Source: Agelas oroides (lineage: Eukaryota; Porifera; Demospongiae; Agelasida; Agelasidae). From it: DNA of 64,000 bases. The stretch covers positions 2,623,262 through 2,687,261 of the forward strand of contig OX422198.1 of assembly GCA_949130485.1 (NCBI GenBank). Direction: 5' to 3'. The notes beneath the pieces are model-generated. The model saw only the letters and a list, made by a program, of their open reading frames with translations. It was not told the DNA's origin and searched no databases. Of this stretch, positions 38,601-49,456 are shown piece by piece. The first letter of the stretch is position 1. Each line of letters opens with the position of its first letter. The translations under genes were made by a program, and so were the position numbers.

Positions 38601-41600
38601 TCTTATATACAACTGTGATCTTGCAGATATAGTAGCTGCTAAACATTTGACCTGCTAAGGTCAGATATTCAGATAGGTACTGTGCAGATATAGTAACCGC
38701 TAAACATCTGACCTAGCTTGAACACCAGCTTTGGATTCTAGTGACTCGGTACCATTCTTCGGTGCTTTTACAAGTGTCCAAACTCAGAAACAACTTTTCC
38801 AAAGCGTTACTTGGAGTCACTGCGCTTCTCGTTGACATTTGAGTAGCTACATGCCAGTATACAGTTTCATGCGTGCTTTGATGACTTGTCGATGTTCGAG
38901 TGCTAGTTGATGAGGATCCATGCAAGCTCAAAAATAGTGTTTCTTGAGCCTCCCCTCCCAGCAATATTGGTCCGCCTAAGCATGTTCCATCACTATGTAT
39001 ACCAGCCCCCTCTTTATGAAAATCCTGGATCTACCCTTGTAGCTGCTCTGGTCAGATGTTCAGATAATGTGCATTGGTTATGCTTGTGGTTATAAGATAT
39101 GTACTCTTATATATATACACTGCAAAAACAACGTGCTCAGGACAGATGTTCAGTACTTACTATCTGCAAGATCATGGTTGTAAGACAGTCAGCTTCAGCT
39201 GTCTCTCTGGTTGTCTTATGTAATTTGCCAACATAAACCTCAGTTAACCACTGTCTCTTCAGCTTATCTTGCATGGGCATCATTACCATGTATGGTAATA
39301 AAGTAACACCTTGCATGGTTGCCATGGTAACATTGTATTTTATTATTGGCTACATTTTCACTATCATAGGGAAACCTTGTAATGAATATGAAGGCTAAGT
39401 GACTAACGTATGTTTACACTCCAGGGATGTTAGGCATAGGAACACCCTTTATTTAAAGGTGTATAGTTGGTGAAAGAATACTTATCTGTGATCAAGACCT
39501 TTCAATCACAATCGTACCACCAATGACTATGTATTCAGTTGGATGTGCTTTGCTTCCTTTGGTCTTGCTAATTCACATAATTTTTTCTGCATTTCAGGAC
39601 TGCCGTTGTATATTTAGTGCAATAACTGTGTTTGTGTTTATATTATACCTGTTGCAGTGTCTCCGTGGCTGGTGACCCTTACTCTAACTGGTCGTACCAG
39701 TGCAGTGGTTCTGAACACTGCACCAGACAGTAGTACACACGCATCCAACGCTGGGGTACCTTCAGTCACCGTATAGGATTGTCGCTCAAACCCAACTGCA
39801 ACAACTAAATGTACACAAGAACAGAAAAGTACACATTACTTCTTGATGACCTCAGCTAAAAAGTGATTTCCCTTGTAAGACTGACTGCTTTGTAATCTTG
39901 CAATTATATGCGTGCAGAGGTGACTCTTGGATTTTAACATTATTACTAATGGGTTCTAGCCTTATTCCCAGGCCTTCACTGGTAAATCTCCACCTCAGGT
40001 ATTTGATTGCTTCAGAAATACAAATAATAGGGGTGCTGGACACTCAAAACTTTCATAAAGTGCTAGCTATGTTCATTACAAAACTCTGTACCAAAAGAAG
40101 TCTTTCAATGTTTGTTCTGTCGAGCATTAGATCTACCACTTCCCCATTGTGCATGCTGCACCAAAAGTTACGCCCATTTTAAAATTTCCCCTTACAAATT
40201 TCACTTGAATGAAAATACAAAGGTGGTCGGTTTTCACTGCATTAATTCATAAGATACAATTACAGGATGTATCTGTGTGAAGACCAGTCAATGGGGTGTG
40301 ATTTTCCAGTAGTTTGTTGAACTCATTCTGGAGAATGAGCTGAAAGGTGAATCTTTTCGAAATCACTACAAACAATCAAATACTGGAAGTGGGAAGGCAT
40401 GGAACAAGGCTAACTAGGTTTCCTGACTAGAACCATGCGGTGATAGTTCCTGGCTCTATCAAGTATTTTGATGAGTGTGCATCTGATAATCAACCAATTA
40501 TGGAAACCCAATTACCTTGATCAGATCTGTTAACAATCTGGTCAGTGTTATTGGATTTGCTAGTAACTTGACCATTTTGCTATATCCACAGGAATGTATG
40601 CTATGTACACCCCCCTACAACTGCAGCAACCATGCACTCAGAAGTTAAACCAACCTATTATTTTTACAGTTTATATGTAAATATAAATTATATATATAGA
40701 GTTACATGCTATATCTCAGCACATGCATGTGTATGTATAGTTAGATTTTATTTTTGCTGATATCGAGCCAGGTTTGCAAGTACCGAGAATAATGAACAAT
40801 TGTAACACTTCTATTTGCAATGCTAGTCTTAATGCATGCTCAAGAGTGTATTTAGGGGTCCCTCGGGACTGAAACATTGCAAGCTATACTGGAATCCACG
40901 GACTGCTCTTTGTCCATTCATAAACACTAGCAACAATACACATCAGACAGTTCTCAGCTATAATGTTCTCCAACCAATCACTACCACTTACTGTTTGTGT
41001 CCACAATAGTAACTTGTTGATCAGCTGGTATGTTAACAAGATGGGATTGTCCTTTGGATGGATGTGCCTTTATGCTGAATGATTCTTCGGCACTCTCCAG
41101 AACGCTGTCAGACATAACCTGTATGAAGGTGCAAGCCTCAGCACCTACATCACTTCCAGGCACAAACACCAAATTCGTTGATACTGGTACATAGTCACTT
41201 CCACCTGTGAGATGGAGAAAAGTGTAAATTTGATTGTTTGTCAGTGTGTCTACATGTGAATGAACAATAAATGAACTACATCTCCCTAAAGATAGATGTT
41301 ATACAAAGTCGCACATTGGACAGGACATGTTTTCGCCAATATAAGGCCTCATCAGCTGTGTTGGGGTGACCAGGAGATTTAGAGTGCTGCACAAAATGCA
41401 GTCAAGTTGCTGGCCTTATCCATACAACAGGTGTGTAACCGTGTGAAATGGAAATCTGTTACAGTTGATGATTGCCACGACTGACTGACATACTGTCAAA
41501 TTGCATAAATGAGTGGTAAATAGGTTGCATGCAGGAGCTTCACTACATAATGACCCCACATAAGAAAAGAGTAGAGCAAACATTTGAAATTCTTACCAAA

Positions 41601-41743
41601 GGCAGTTCCATTGAAGGTGGAGACAGCAATAACAAGTGCTTCCTGCTGCACCACTCCCTCAAGAATTTTCAGACAAAATTGAAGCAGTTCTCCTTCCAGA
41701 ACTGAGACAGCCTGCCTTGTCACTCCAACTGTCACACTGGTAA
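35614..41743 (-). CDS. Calx-beta domain extracellular protein (3' part of gene)
   Basis: Seven minus-strand exons, 41597-41743, 40992-41204, 39649-39795, 37718-37933, 37000-37146, 36415-36672 and 35614-35723, are joined in phase 1 at every junction. Exons 1+2 and 3+4 each make one Calx-beta domain (QAVSVLEGELLQFCL...VTIVDTN; SYTVTEGTPALDAC...DYEGELPESFVISLSISD...VSVLDDEG). Then come two modules with a Cys-x-x-x-Pro-Cys loop and a following F-x-x-V/L-S/P-G-Y/H strand: RLGQTKTMPC with FQDVPSGYYNLRV, and KVDDGPLDPC with YNGLSPGDHRLRI. A stop follows TYRFTV (35614-35616). Calx-beta modules bind Ca2+ in cell-surface and matrix proteins such as Na/Ca exchangers, integrin beta4 and VLGR1. No membrane segment follows in this model, so it may be secreted; the 5' end was not found. 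Confidence 0.75.
37324..37579. mobile_element. TAGCCTCGTTCCCAGG foldback family member (in intron)
   Basis: TAGCCTCGTTCCCAGGCTCC at the left and GGAGCCTGGGAACAAGGCCA at the right, enclosing about 220 bp. It lies in an intron of the Calx-beta gene. Confidence 0.75.
38469..39320. mobile_element. CACTG-ended element copy 2 (diverged)
   Basis: Left part CACTGCAAAAG, ACAGAGTGGTTACCCTGGTT and AATTGCATAAGACAACCAG match the left arm of the copy at 46371. The right part (39165-39310: GGTTGTCTTATGTAATTTGC, TTAACCACTGTCTCTTCAGC) matches its right arm. Another CACTGCAAAAAC end lies at about 39119, suggesting nested copies. Limits are approximate. Confidence 0.55.
39957..40412. mobile_element. TAGCCTCGTTCCCAGG foldback family member (in intron)
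   Basis: TAGCCTTATTCCCAGGCCTT at the left, GGGAAGGCATGGAACAAGGC at the right; the inner sequence is single-copy in this window. Confidence 0.6.
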
Positions 41744-41978
41744 CTGAAAGCAGTAATAATAACTCACAGGACAGTTGCTACTGACTCTGAAGTAATTCAA
41801 GCCATTGTTCCTGTCCTTGTTAACTGACTGATGAGCTCCTAGACCCTCCATGTCTCAATACTGAGGGGAAAAACTGCTACCAAATTTTAAAGAAACGGAA
41901 GAACTAGCACAGATACATATGTCCATGCATGCATATGTCATGTCCATCTGTTGGCTATTATATAATTATCCAGTTCAG

Positions 41979-42140
41979 CACTGCTAGCAGATGAATACTT
42001 ACATATAGCAATAGTGTCTGTGCTAGTGCTTGATGGAACTACGAGAGGCAAACATGGTACATCATAGTACTCATAGAGAGAGGATGATAAATGTACTCAC
42101 CAGTTTGTTTAACCCTGAAAGCTTAGTACTTTTTGCAGTG
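41979..42140. mobile_element. CACTG-ended element fragment
   Basis: GTGTCTGTGCTAGTGCTTGA, TGATAAATGTACTCACCAGT, TTAACCCTGAAAGCTTAGTA and the end TTTTTGCAGTG match the right side of 31083-31871. The left CACTGC at 41979 may be its other end. Confidence 0.5.
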
Positions 42141-42515
42141 TGTGCATGTCTGTGTTATAAAACCAATCTATTGCAGGAAATCATTTGTGATAATTTAGGG
42201 GTGGATCTAACTTAGCCCAAAAGTCAAATTTTTGGTGATCCAATATAGCTCAATATCGATCACCTCAGTTGTCACAGCCCAATTTATTTTTGGGCAAAAG
42301 AGGTGGACAAGCTAATTTTCAGGGGAAAGAAATAGCTTGTAATGTTCTACTTGATAGCTTCTTGTTGCTATATAGCTGCAGTTATGATTCATGAATGTCC
42401 ACTCTTGATCCATAAATCTGAGACTGGCAACTCGTATGCTTTATGTTTTGACAAAACAAAATTCACGTTAGAACCCATGATCTAATGCAAGAAATGAAAT
42501 AAATTTAATGTACGC

Positions 42516-44879
42516 TCACTCAAATTTTGTTTTGTTACGATATCTAGGCCTCTTACCTTTTTCAGGACCTGGGTTTAGGATTTTGTTGTAAAACTGTTCC
42601 AGATCCCAGCTGAAGTTTCCACAGGTATGCATTCCAGGTGGCGGTGGAGTCTGTTGGCCAAAGGCTTCATTAATAATTACTCCCATTCCTTGCATCGTAT
42701 GAGTTTCCATATGGCAGTGCATGAACCAGTGTCCGGGATTGTCGGCCAAAAACTGAATGACGACATAACCTCCCCCTGGAATGGTCACAGTATCTTTACG
42801 AATAGTGTATGCATCAATCTTGTTTGAAGCATTGCCAAACACTGGTTCCATCCCTGGCCTCCACTCAGGATTGTTGCATGAATAATGTCTTTGTGCAGGA
42901 GGAAGGCCTACGTACCTACATCGATCAACACCAGCAGGGATGAAACAGTCCAGGCTGTCATTGTGGCAAGCTTTCAGGCCAGTAGTGCCATTGTAATCAG
43001 GAAAACCAATCTCAAGTACAAAGAAACTATGACCATGTAAGTGAATTGGATGTAATGTGTCCGCCTGGGGTCCAAGACTGCTTATAACAAAACGAGTGGT
43101 AGTACCAAATGCAGGAACATTAGCTACATGAGCACAGTGGCATTCTGGTAGAATAATTGAATTGAAAGCATTTCTGCATACCTCACGATCATGGACATTT
43201 TTGCATCCTTCACGAATGAAAAAAGCATCTCTTTCAACAGGATCAGTAAGAAGTTGGGATGGTACTGATGGGAAGCGCATTCTTCTACCATTGACAGAAT
43301 TATGCAGCCCAACACCATCAGACGCAAAATTGAAGAAGAGTTCTAGCCCATCTGGCTCTGGAGCATTTAGTGGTAGTTCATCATCTGGTGCCGGAAAAAG
43401 CAGCTTCAACTGGTCAGTGAAGACACAACTAATATTGTAGTTTCTGTGAATCATGAATGGACAGTTTACAACTTGACATGGTCGACTTGAAGTGCATTCA
43501 GTACTTTTTGGAATGGAAGCATCTTTAATAGCCTCATACTGTGATGATGTAGGGGGTTCTGATCCTGGAGTGTTGTAGTGAAGTATTGCTTCTGCTGAGA
43601 GCTCAGTAAGAACACGATAAGGAGGGAGTCCTGGGAGGGGCCCGAATGGATACGCACCACTAAATATAGCCCACACTTCTGCCCGAATCCAGAAATCCTT
43701 TCTGGTGAGTTGGCTACTGTTTTTGGCTCTAAGTAAAAAGTCAAATCGTTCACCCGAGTGGAAAGCGATATAGTCAGCTGTTACGGGTTGAGTCAAATAA
43801 CCATCTGTAGCAATTACTTCTAGATCATGTTCATCAATGGAGAATCGGAAAAAAAACAAACCTTGAGCTCCAATGAGACGAAAACGGTACACTTCACCTG
43901 GATCCACAGAAAATACACTTAAACGTGACTTGATATAAGGATACTCATTAGTATTGCGACGTTTTCCTTTTCCATTGATAAGGCCTGAATACAGAAAAAG
44001 GTTCCCGTTTTGTGAGCCATCGGGAGCTATGATACCAAAAGTAGAAAAATCAATTGGTCCTGGAGGAGTAGGTTGAAAGAATCGATTGGATGTTAGTATG
44101 CGAGGAAAGTACTCCAGTGTGTTAGTTGGGAACCATTCGAGAATGCTGAGTGTGTGATTTTCAGGTTCATCGTGGAATTCTCCAAGAGCCTCTTTAATCT
44201 GTGCCTGGTTTGTTTCAAGAATTATCAGGCCTCCAAACATTCCCTCTGTTCGCTGGGCCCCAGTATGAGAATGGTACCAGAATGTCCCAGTTGGTATTGC
44301 TTTGAAGATGTAGCGAAATGAAGCACCGGGAGGAATGCCACATTGAGTAATTTGTTCAACACCATCCATCCAGGGAGTACTTTTCTGGTGTATTCCATGC
44401 CAGTGCATGGATGTTGTTTCCTGTTCCAGTCTGTTCACTACATTCACACTGAGGGTCTGGTTGTAGTGAACGATGAGGTTTGGGCCAGGAAAATGTCCAT
44501 TTATTGCAATGTATGGACGGTTGGTAGCTGCATCAGCGGTAACAGCTTCTGTGCAGTTTGGGTCATCAATACAAAAGGAATCAGCAAATGGGTGTGGCAC
44601 CAAATTTCCTGCATTGTCAAAGTAGTACATAGTTCCCCGTTCACCTAGCTCGTTAAATTCTTCATCAACAGCATACCGTATGAATGTATTTCTTTTTTCT
44701 ATTACTAGTAGAAACTCACACACTTCAGCATTTTCATCGCAGCGGCAGTTCTTATGCTCATGATCACAGGGAACTTCGTGGATGGTGAGGCCTGCAACAT
44801 GCTTCAAGTGTTTACCAAGAGCACTGCATATAGCCAAAGTGAGGATGATTGGCAAGATCGTCCGGATCTTGTAAGTCAT
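42516..44879 (-). CDS. Multicopper oxidase (laccase-like), intronless
   Basis: A single 787-residue frame from ATG 44879 to a stop at 42516. The N-terminal hydrophobic segment IRTILPIILTLAICSALG is a probable signal peptide. A short cysteine-rich stretch (CDHEHKNCRCDENAEVCEF) precedes the first cupredoxin domain. All four copper-binding boxes are intact: HWHGIHQ, WYHSHTGAQ, HPIHLHGHSFF and HWFMHCHMETHTMQGM. In the last box the Cys is the type-1 ligand, and a Met sits at the axial position, as in low-potential laccases. These enzymes oxidise phenols or metals with O2 reduced to water. Many N-x-S/T sites fit a secreted glycoprotein. There is no intron, unlike every neighbour; a retrocopy or a horizontally acquired gene are both possible. 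Substrate cannot be told from sequence. Confidence 0.95.
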   Translation of the reverse strand: MTYKIRTILPIILTLAICSALGKHLKHVAGLTIHEVPCDHEHKNCRCDENAEVCEFLLVIEKRNTFIRYAVDEEFNELGERGTMYYFDNAGNLVPHPFADSFCIDDPNCTEAVTADAATNRPYIAINGHFPGPNLIVHYNQTLSVNVVNRLEQETTSMHWHGIHQKSTPWMDGVEQITQCGIPPGASFRYIFKAIPTGTFWYHSHTGAQRTEGMFGGLIILETNQAQIKEALGEFHDEPENHTLSILEWFPTNTLEYFPRILTSNRFFQPTPPGPIDFSTFGIIAPDGSQNGNLFLYSGLINGKGKRRNTNEYPYIKSRLSVFSVDPGEVYRFRLIGAQGLFFFRFSIDEHDLEVIATDGYLTQPVTADYIAFHSGERFDFLLRAKNSSQLTRKDFWIRAEVWAIFSGAYPFGPLPGLPPYRVLTELSAEAILHYNTPGSEPPTSSQYEAIKDASIPKSTECTSSRPCQVVNCPFMIHRNYNISCVFTDQLKLLFPAPDDELPLNAPEPDGLELFFNFASDGVGLHNSVNGRRMRFPSVPSQLLTDPVERDAFFIREGCKNVHDREVCRNAFNSIILPECHCAHVANVPAFGTTTRFVISSLGPQADTLHPIHLHGHSFFVLEIGFPDYNGTTGLKACHNDSLDCFIPAGVDRCRYVGLPPAQRHYSCNNPEWRPGMEPVFGNASNKIDAYTIRKDTVTIPGGGYVVIQFLADNPGHWFMHCHMETHTMQGMGVIINEAFGQQTPPPPGMHTCGNFSWDLEQFYNKILNPGPEKGKRPRYRNKTKFE

Positions 44880-44990
44880 ATTTATTCACGCTTGGTAGAT
44901 GACTCTGTGCTGTGGTTGCTACGAAACAAGGAGAGTGCCCAGTCACACGGCGGAGCGTGATCGGTGCCGTATCTTGTGTAAGTCCGTTCC

Positions 44991-45067
44991 TGTTAGTTCC
45001 CAGGCCACTCGCAGATTTTCCTTCACGGCTGCGAGATAAAATCCGGGAGTGGCCTGGAACGAGGCTA
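44991..45067. mobile_element. TAGCCTCGTTCCCAGG foldback family member
   Basis: TTAGTTCCCAGGCCACTC at the left and GAGTGGCCTGGAACGAGGCT at the right, with inner arms CGCAGATTTT and AAAATCCGGG-like sequence. It lies just upstream of the multicopper oxidase start. Confidence 0.7.
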
Positions 45068-45516
45068 TCTTAATCTGTGTGGGATACCAAATATTTTAGG
45101 ATATCCGACACCCAGGATTACGTACTCGGAAGAGCTAGGTTCCAAGTTTACTGGGGGACCAGGATACCATATTTCTTGGAAAATGGTCAAAGAGCCTGTG
45201 ACGCTGCAAGTCCACAAACACACAAGGCCTTTAAATCAGGAACTGGACATGAGCACCTGTCTATAATAATATAGCCATTTATATAACCCACCTAGCTACT
45301 ATACTTCATGCATAGGCCAGAGTGGACTTTAGTGTCATAATTTGTCCCCTCAAGGCTACAAGGGAAATTATGGCTATAAATTTGTCCCTTTTGGCAATAG
45401 TCATATGATCATGAGTAAAGCATCTGATATGAACAGTATAACATAGTCAAAATGTAGCTACATGCAGGCATATGCATATATACTGTACTATACTGAGTAG
45501 CTACAATGCATGTAGT

Positions 45517-45822
45517 TTATGCATAGACTTGACTGAATAGCTCATCAAGCTCATTCTCGGTAAGTTCAATGTTTGGCATCAGTGGAGACTGTGCAAATTG
45601 GGAGAGATGATGATTCAAAAGGTCTGGGTCTGAGGATGTCAAAATGTCCTCTGGAACAGGGTTCTCTGGGTTTGCATCATTCCTTGATTTCAGCCACAGG
45701 TTGACATTTTTCAGAGCCCAGTTGGTGCTGCCTTTAGTATTTTCTGGAATCAATCCCTTAGCCAATTCAGATAGCTGCTCTTCAGAAGAGAGCTTAAAGC
45801 GAGATGACCCGTTAGAAGCCAT
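45517..45822 (-). CDS. Small ORF resembling the N-terminal region of Crypton/DUF3504-type proteins
   Basis: A 101-residue frame starting MASNGSSRFKLSSEEQLSEL, with GLIPENTKGSTNWALKNVNL and PVPEDILTSSDPDLL. The pattern 'ipenTk.stkWAlk.f..W...R' is, as I recall it, the conserved start of proteins that carry the DUF3504/Crypton-derived tyrosine-recombinase-like domain in sponges and cnidarians. The catalytic part is missing here, so this is either a truncated repeat copy or the first exon of a longer gene. A stop (TAG-type) follows ELFSQVYA at once. Confidence 0.5.
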   Translation of the reverse strand: MASNGSSRFKLSSEEQLSELAKGLIPENTKGSTNWALKNVNLWLKSRNDANPENPVPEDILTSSDPDLLNHHLSQFAQSPLMPNIELTENELDELFSQVYA

Positions 45823-46370
45823 TGGAAGGCGGGGCTGGTCCTTGCTGGAGCTTGGGCAGAGCTGCTCAGGCTAATTGAGGAAGTGGGTGGGAAGGACTTA
45901 TCTCCAATTGAAGCCCGCTAGCGTTCGAGTAGCGTGTCCAAAGAAAAAACAAAATTTCGCAATCGGTTATTAATTAAAGAGCAGCCTTAGAGCAGTTGAA
46001 CGATATGCATATTGCCTGGGTTACCTATATTTTACCCCAAGATATGGCTTTCCAAAGTCAAATGGTACCATACCCACTTTTTACGACAAAATTCAATGGA
46101 GAGGGTGGCACTGCGCAACGTCATTTAAAGATCACGTACATACAACACCTCATCCAGTTTTAAATTTTCTGGGGATCTAAATCAGTCCTGTGCTATGATA
46201 TCCTAGCCTTCTTTTGGAGCACAACAGCTCACAGCAGTGGTATCAGTGCATATTATGGTAGATGTTTAAAGTTTGTTTCTTTCAAGAGCTGTCTATGGGG
46301 ATGACTCTGATGATGAAAATGACGTTTGTTTTGGCTAATGAGTCTAAGTGTAGCTACCAGTGAGTCCCCA

Positions 46371-46794
46371 CACTGCAAAAACAAGTAACCACAGAGTGGT
46401 TACCATGGTTGCAGACAAGCTGGAGAGACCGTGGTTATGAGAGGTTTGCTTTGAAGTCTAATTGCATAAGGCAACCGCAGTCCAATTTAGCATACAACCA
46501 CAATACACTAACAACCCTCAGAACATCTGTGAGGGAATCACCTGCTTGCATTAGGAGCATGAAAGGTCCTTACTACAACTTTAAAGTGCATTTGTAGTGA
46601 CTCCTTCACAGATGTTCTGAGGGTTGTTAGTGTATTGTGGTTGTATAAGAGGAACTGGGCAGCTGCATCTTGGGTTGCCTTATGCAATTAGACTTCCATA
46701 TCAAACCAAACCTCTCATAACCACTGTCTCTCCAGCTTGTCTGCAACCAGGGTAACCACTCTGTGGTTAAAACAACCAACTTGTTTCTGCAGTG
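46371..46794. mobile_element. CACTG-ended foldback element copy 3 (424 bp, long arms)
   Basis: CACTGCAAAAACAAG at the left, CTTGTTTCTGCAGTG at the right. The arms cover nearly the whole element: CACAGAGTGGTTACCATGGT against ACCAGGGTAACCACTCTGTG, and CACTAACAACCCTCAGAACA against TGTTCTGAGGGTTGTTAGTG close to the centre. No coding capacity. It is the best-preserved member in the window. Confidence 0.85.
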
Positions 46795-47720
46795 CAAACC
46801 TGCTGACAGGAGTCACCAACATGCATGGTCATCATAATCTGCACCTTAGTGCCTTGAGTCTCTAGGAAGGGCAGTACGGCTTGTCCACCTATTCCCTTCA
46901 ACCCAGTCACTGGTCATTCGCCATCACATTCTTGTTTGCGCATCTCTTAATAGTCCATCTTCTTTGCAACTGCAAACACTCCATTCTCTCCTTCATTCTG
47001 TGGGCCCACTTTATCTCCCAGCAGCTACAGTTGTGACACTCTTTAGCTCTATTATACATGAACAGACTCGTTGCCACACACACAAGCCTATGCAGTTCTT
47101 AGGTCAGCACACAGCCTCCACCACTCAGGTATCAGGAGTGGAATGTTTATTTCTGAGATCAGCTGAGGTCCTTTGGTAATCCTAACGGGAATAAAGTAAG
47201 CTTCAGCAGAAAATGACTGTACTGGAGTGACACTCGCTTGCAATGTCCTGAGCTTTTGCTGGTTGCCACAGTAGTGTGACTGTTTTGACGGCAAATACAA
47301 CCCAAATAATTGATATCTGCACTATTTCCCATGGTAAAAGTTGCATATACCTTAGAAGTCCAGTGAAATTTGTAAAAAGCGGCTAAAACACCAAAAAAGG
47401 GTAGAATTTTAAAAAAATGATTGTTCTTACCAGCAGAATTGAAAAGAAGAACGAAAGGGCTTCAATTTGATGTGCGTTGTAAGGCTATTGGCCGAAATTT
47501 CGACTGTGGGTGCGTGTTTTTGCAAGACACATACAACGGTGCCGCAATCAATATAGCACTTCCGCTCCAAAAAGGGTTACGCAATTTTTCACTGTTATGA
47601 ATATCATTTGGACTTGCTAGTTCGAGTGACCTGGGCAGTCTGTCCACTCAACTCATGCACACATACCAAGACAGTAAGGAGAGAATCATTCGCGTTTCTT
47701 TTTGAGTCGGTTTGTTTGTA
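46795..47720. other. No gene seen
   Basis: About 0.9 kb with only short frames; no arm pairs or motifs recognised. Confidence 0.35.
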
Positions 47721-47724
47721 CACC

Positions 47725-48004
47725 GGTTTTTCAAGTCCGTTGTCGGAATGAGACTGAATGAAACTACGCATGCGCAGTCCGATTGACCCGGCTTAGCTTA
47801 CTTGGACAAGGTTTTCTTTGCCATCTTGGGTATAGAGAAGAGGGATTGGATATCGTTGTGTGTATTAAACGCCACAGATTTATGTATGCATCGACAGTCA
47901 TCGTAAAATTGAATCTTGTTTCAAAGGTCAAAGGTGGATAGTTCAGTAAGTGCGCATGTGCAAGCCTACCGTCTAAGTCTCATTCTGACAACGGACCTCA
48001 AATT
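47725..48004. repeat. Inverted-repeat element (about 280 bp)
   Basis: CAAGTCCGTTGTCGGAATGA at about 47731 is inverted as TCATTCTGACAACGGACCT at about 47979-47998. It abuts the larger element beginning at 48005. Confidence 0.55.
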
Positions 48005-49456
48005 GGCCGTCCCTATTTCCCGGAACGGAACGGACCGGAACTCTACCCTAAAACACGGAACGGACCGATGCATGCGCAAGACATCTCACCGCTACTTCTA
48101 CGTTAGTTTAGTTATGTAGCGAAGGTCTCAGCTTGTCCACTGGCTGCTGCCATTACGTACTGTGCATGGTGAGACGATCTAAGGGTATACATGCATGTAA
48201 AATTATACAATGTTATACAGTCTGATTCAGCAAGTAGTATAGGTTGCATATTTGCCTTACTAAAGTTCAAAGTGGCACATCCACAGTATTTTGTCCGAAC
48301 CTGCAGTATAGAGTATAGAAAATAAGTTACATTTAAGTGTCCATTTCAGGGATTACAGAGTGTGCACAAGTGTGAAATTCAAACTTGTGCACACTCTGTA
48401 ATTAGCCTCGTTCCCAGGAGAGCCTGGGAACGAGGCTACTCTGTAATCCAGTTTGAAATGGACACTTTGAATAAACATGTTATGTGCTAGTATGCTGCAA
48501 CTATCTTTTCAAAAAATTAATGCACCTGCATGGTACTGACTTTCTCCCTTATTCCAACATCTGCATGTTCTCCACAAGACGTCTCTGCCCAATTGAAAAC
48601 TGAGTATAAAGTGTTCAATGTTGTTTATTGTGCAGGAATTCATCACTGTGTATTAAATTTAATGTCCCTGGAGGAGCAGTTGTAGCTGTACATGTGCTGA
48701 TGCTTAGGACAGACTTCTATGTATACGATTTTCTGGATATGGAGATGTACTGTGACCATCATATAGTTGTACTGAAGTAAGGTGTGCATGCATAGTGTAA
48801 CTTGGGACATGCCTAACTAATGTGGCACTTTCTCCAGCTCCACCACAACAAAGACTGTTAGACAGGGTTTGTGGGATGGTGTTGCAAGGTACATTTGTAC
48901 ACTTTCTTACCATGGGTAGCAAGTCTCTTGCTTTATCATGCATGCAGACAGATCTATATACCTTTTACAAATGCACACAAGCGAAATATTGGTAGGTCTT
49001 CTAAGTGAAATTTGGTGCTGTCACATTAAAAGTAAAGGTATACAGTATTGTGTACCAGTGTTTGCATGCAAATCTATTACACACAAAAGTTGCAAACAGA
49101 ACACGCCTCAAAGGCATGTACAGCAATAAACTAGAGGCAGATGAACAACCTAGCATCTTATTGTATGTGCATGATTTCTAGGCAGTAGATCATTTGCTAC
49201 ATATTATCCTCAAGCAGATTTAACTATGCCATGCCATACATATGCAATCTACTATCTAAATTGGTATATTTACACCTCTCACCATGCACAGTATATAATG
49301 CCAGCTGCCACTGGACAAGCTCAAACCTTTGTTACATAACTAAACTTACGTTGAGGTAGCGGTGAGATGTCTTGCGCATGCATCTTTGACGCTTGGTCCG
49401 TTCCGTGTTTTAGGGTAGAGTTCCGGTCCGTTCCGTTCCGGAAAATAGGGACGGCC
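48005..49456. mobile_element. 1.45-kb element with about 170-bp terminal inverted repeats
   Basis: GGCCGTCCCTATTTCCCGGA at the left and TCCGGAAAATAGGGACGGCC at the right. The arms continue through GGAACGGACCGGAACTCTAC, ATCTCACCGCTAC and CAGTGGACAAGC-type segments for about 170 bp. No transposase frame inside. It contains a nested palindrome at 48338-48467 with a minimal TAGCCTCG element at its centre. Superfamily unknown. Confidence 0.8.
48403..48437. mobile_element. Minimal TAGCCTCGTTCCCAGG palindrome
   Basis: TAGCCTCGTTCCCAGG followed by two or three bases and then CCTGGGAACGAGGCTA: essentially the terminal repeats with no interior. It sits inside a larger palindrome (48338-48467, arms GTGTCCATTTCA and TGAAATGGACAC). 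Confidence 0.75.

Noticed and set aside
45517-45822. A complete small functional protein
   Set aside because: It corresponds only to the N-terminal part of longer recombinase-like proteins; nothing shows that the short form is a gene by itself.
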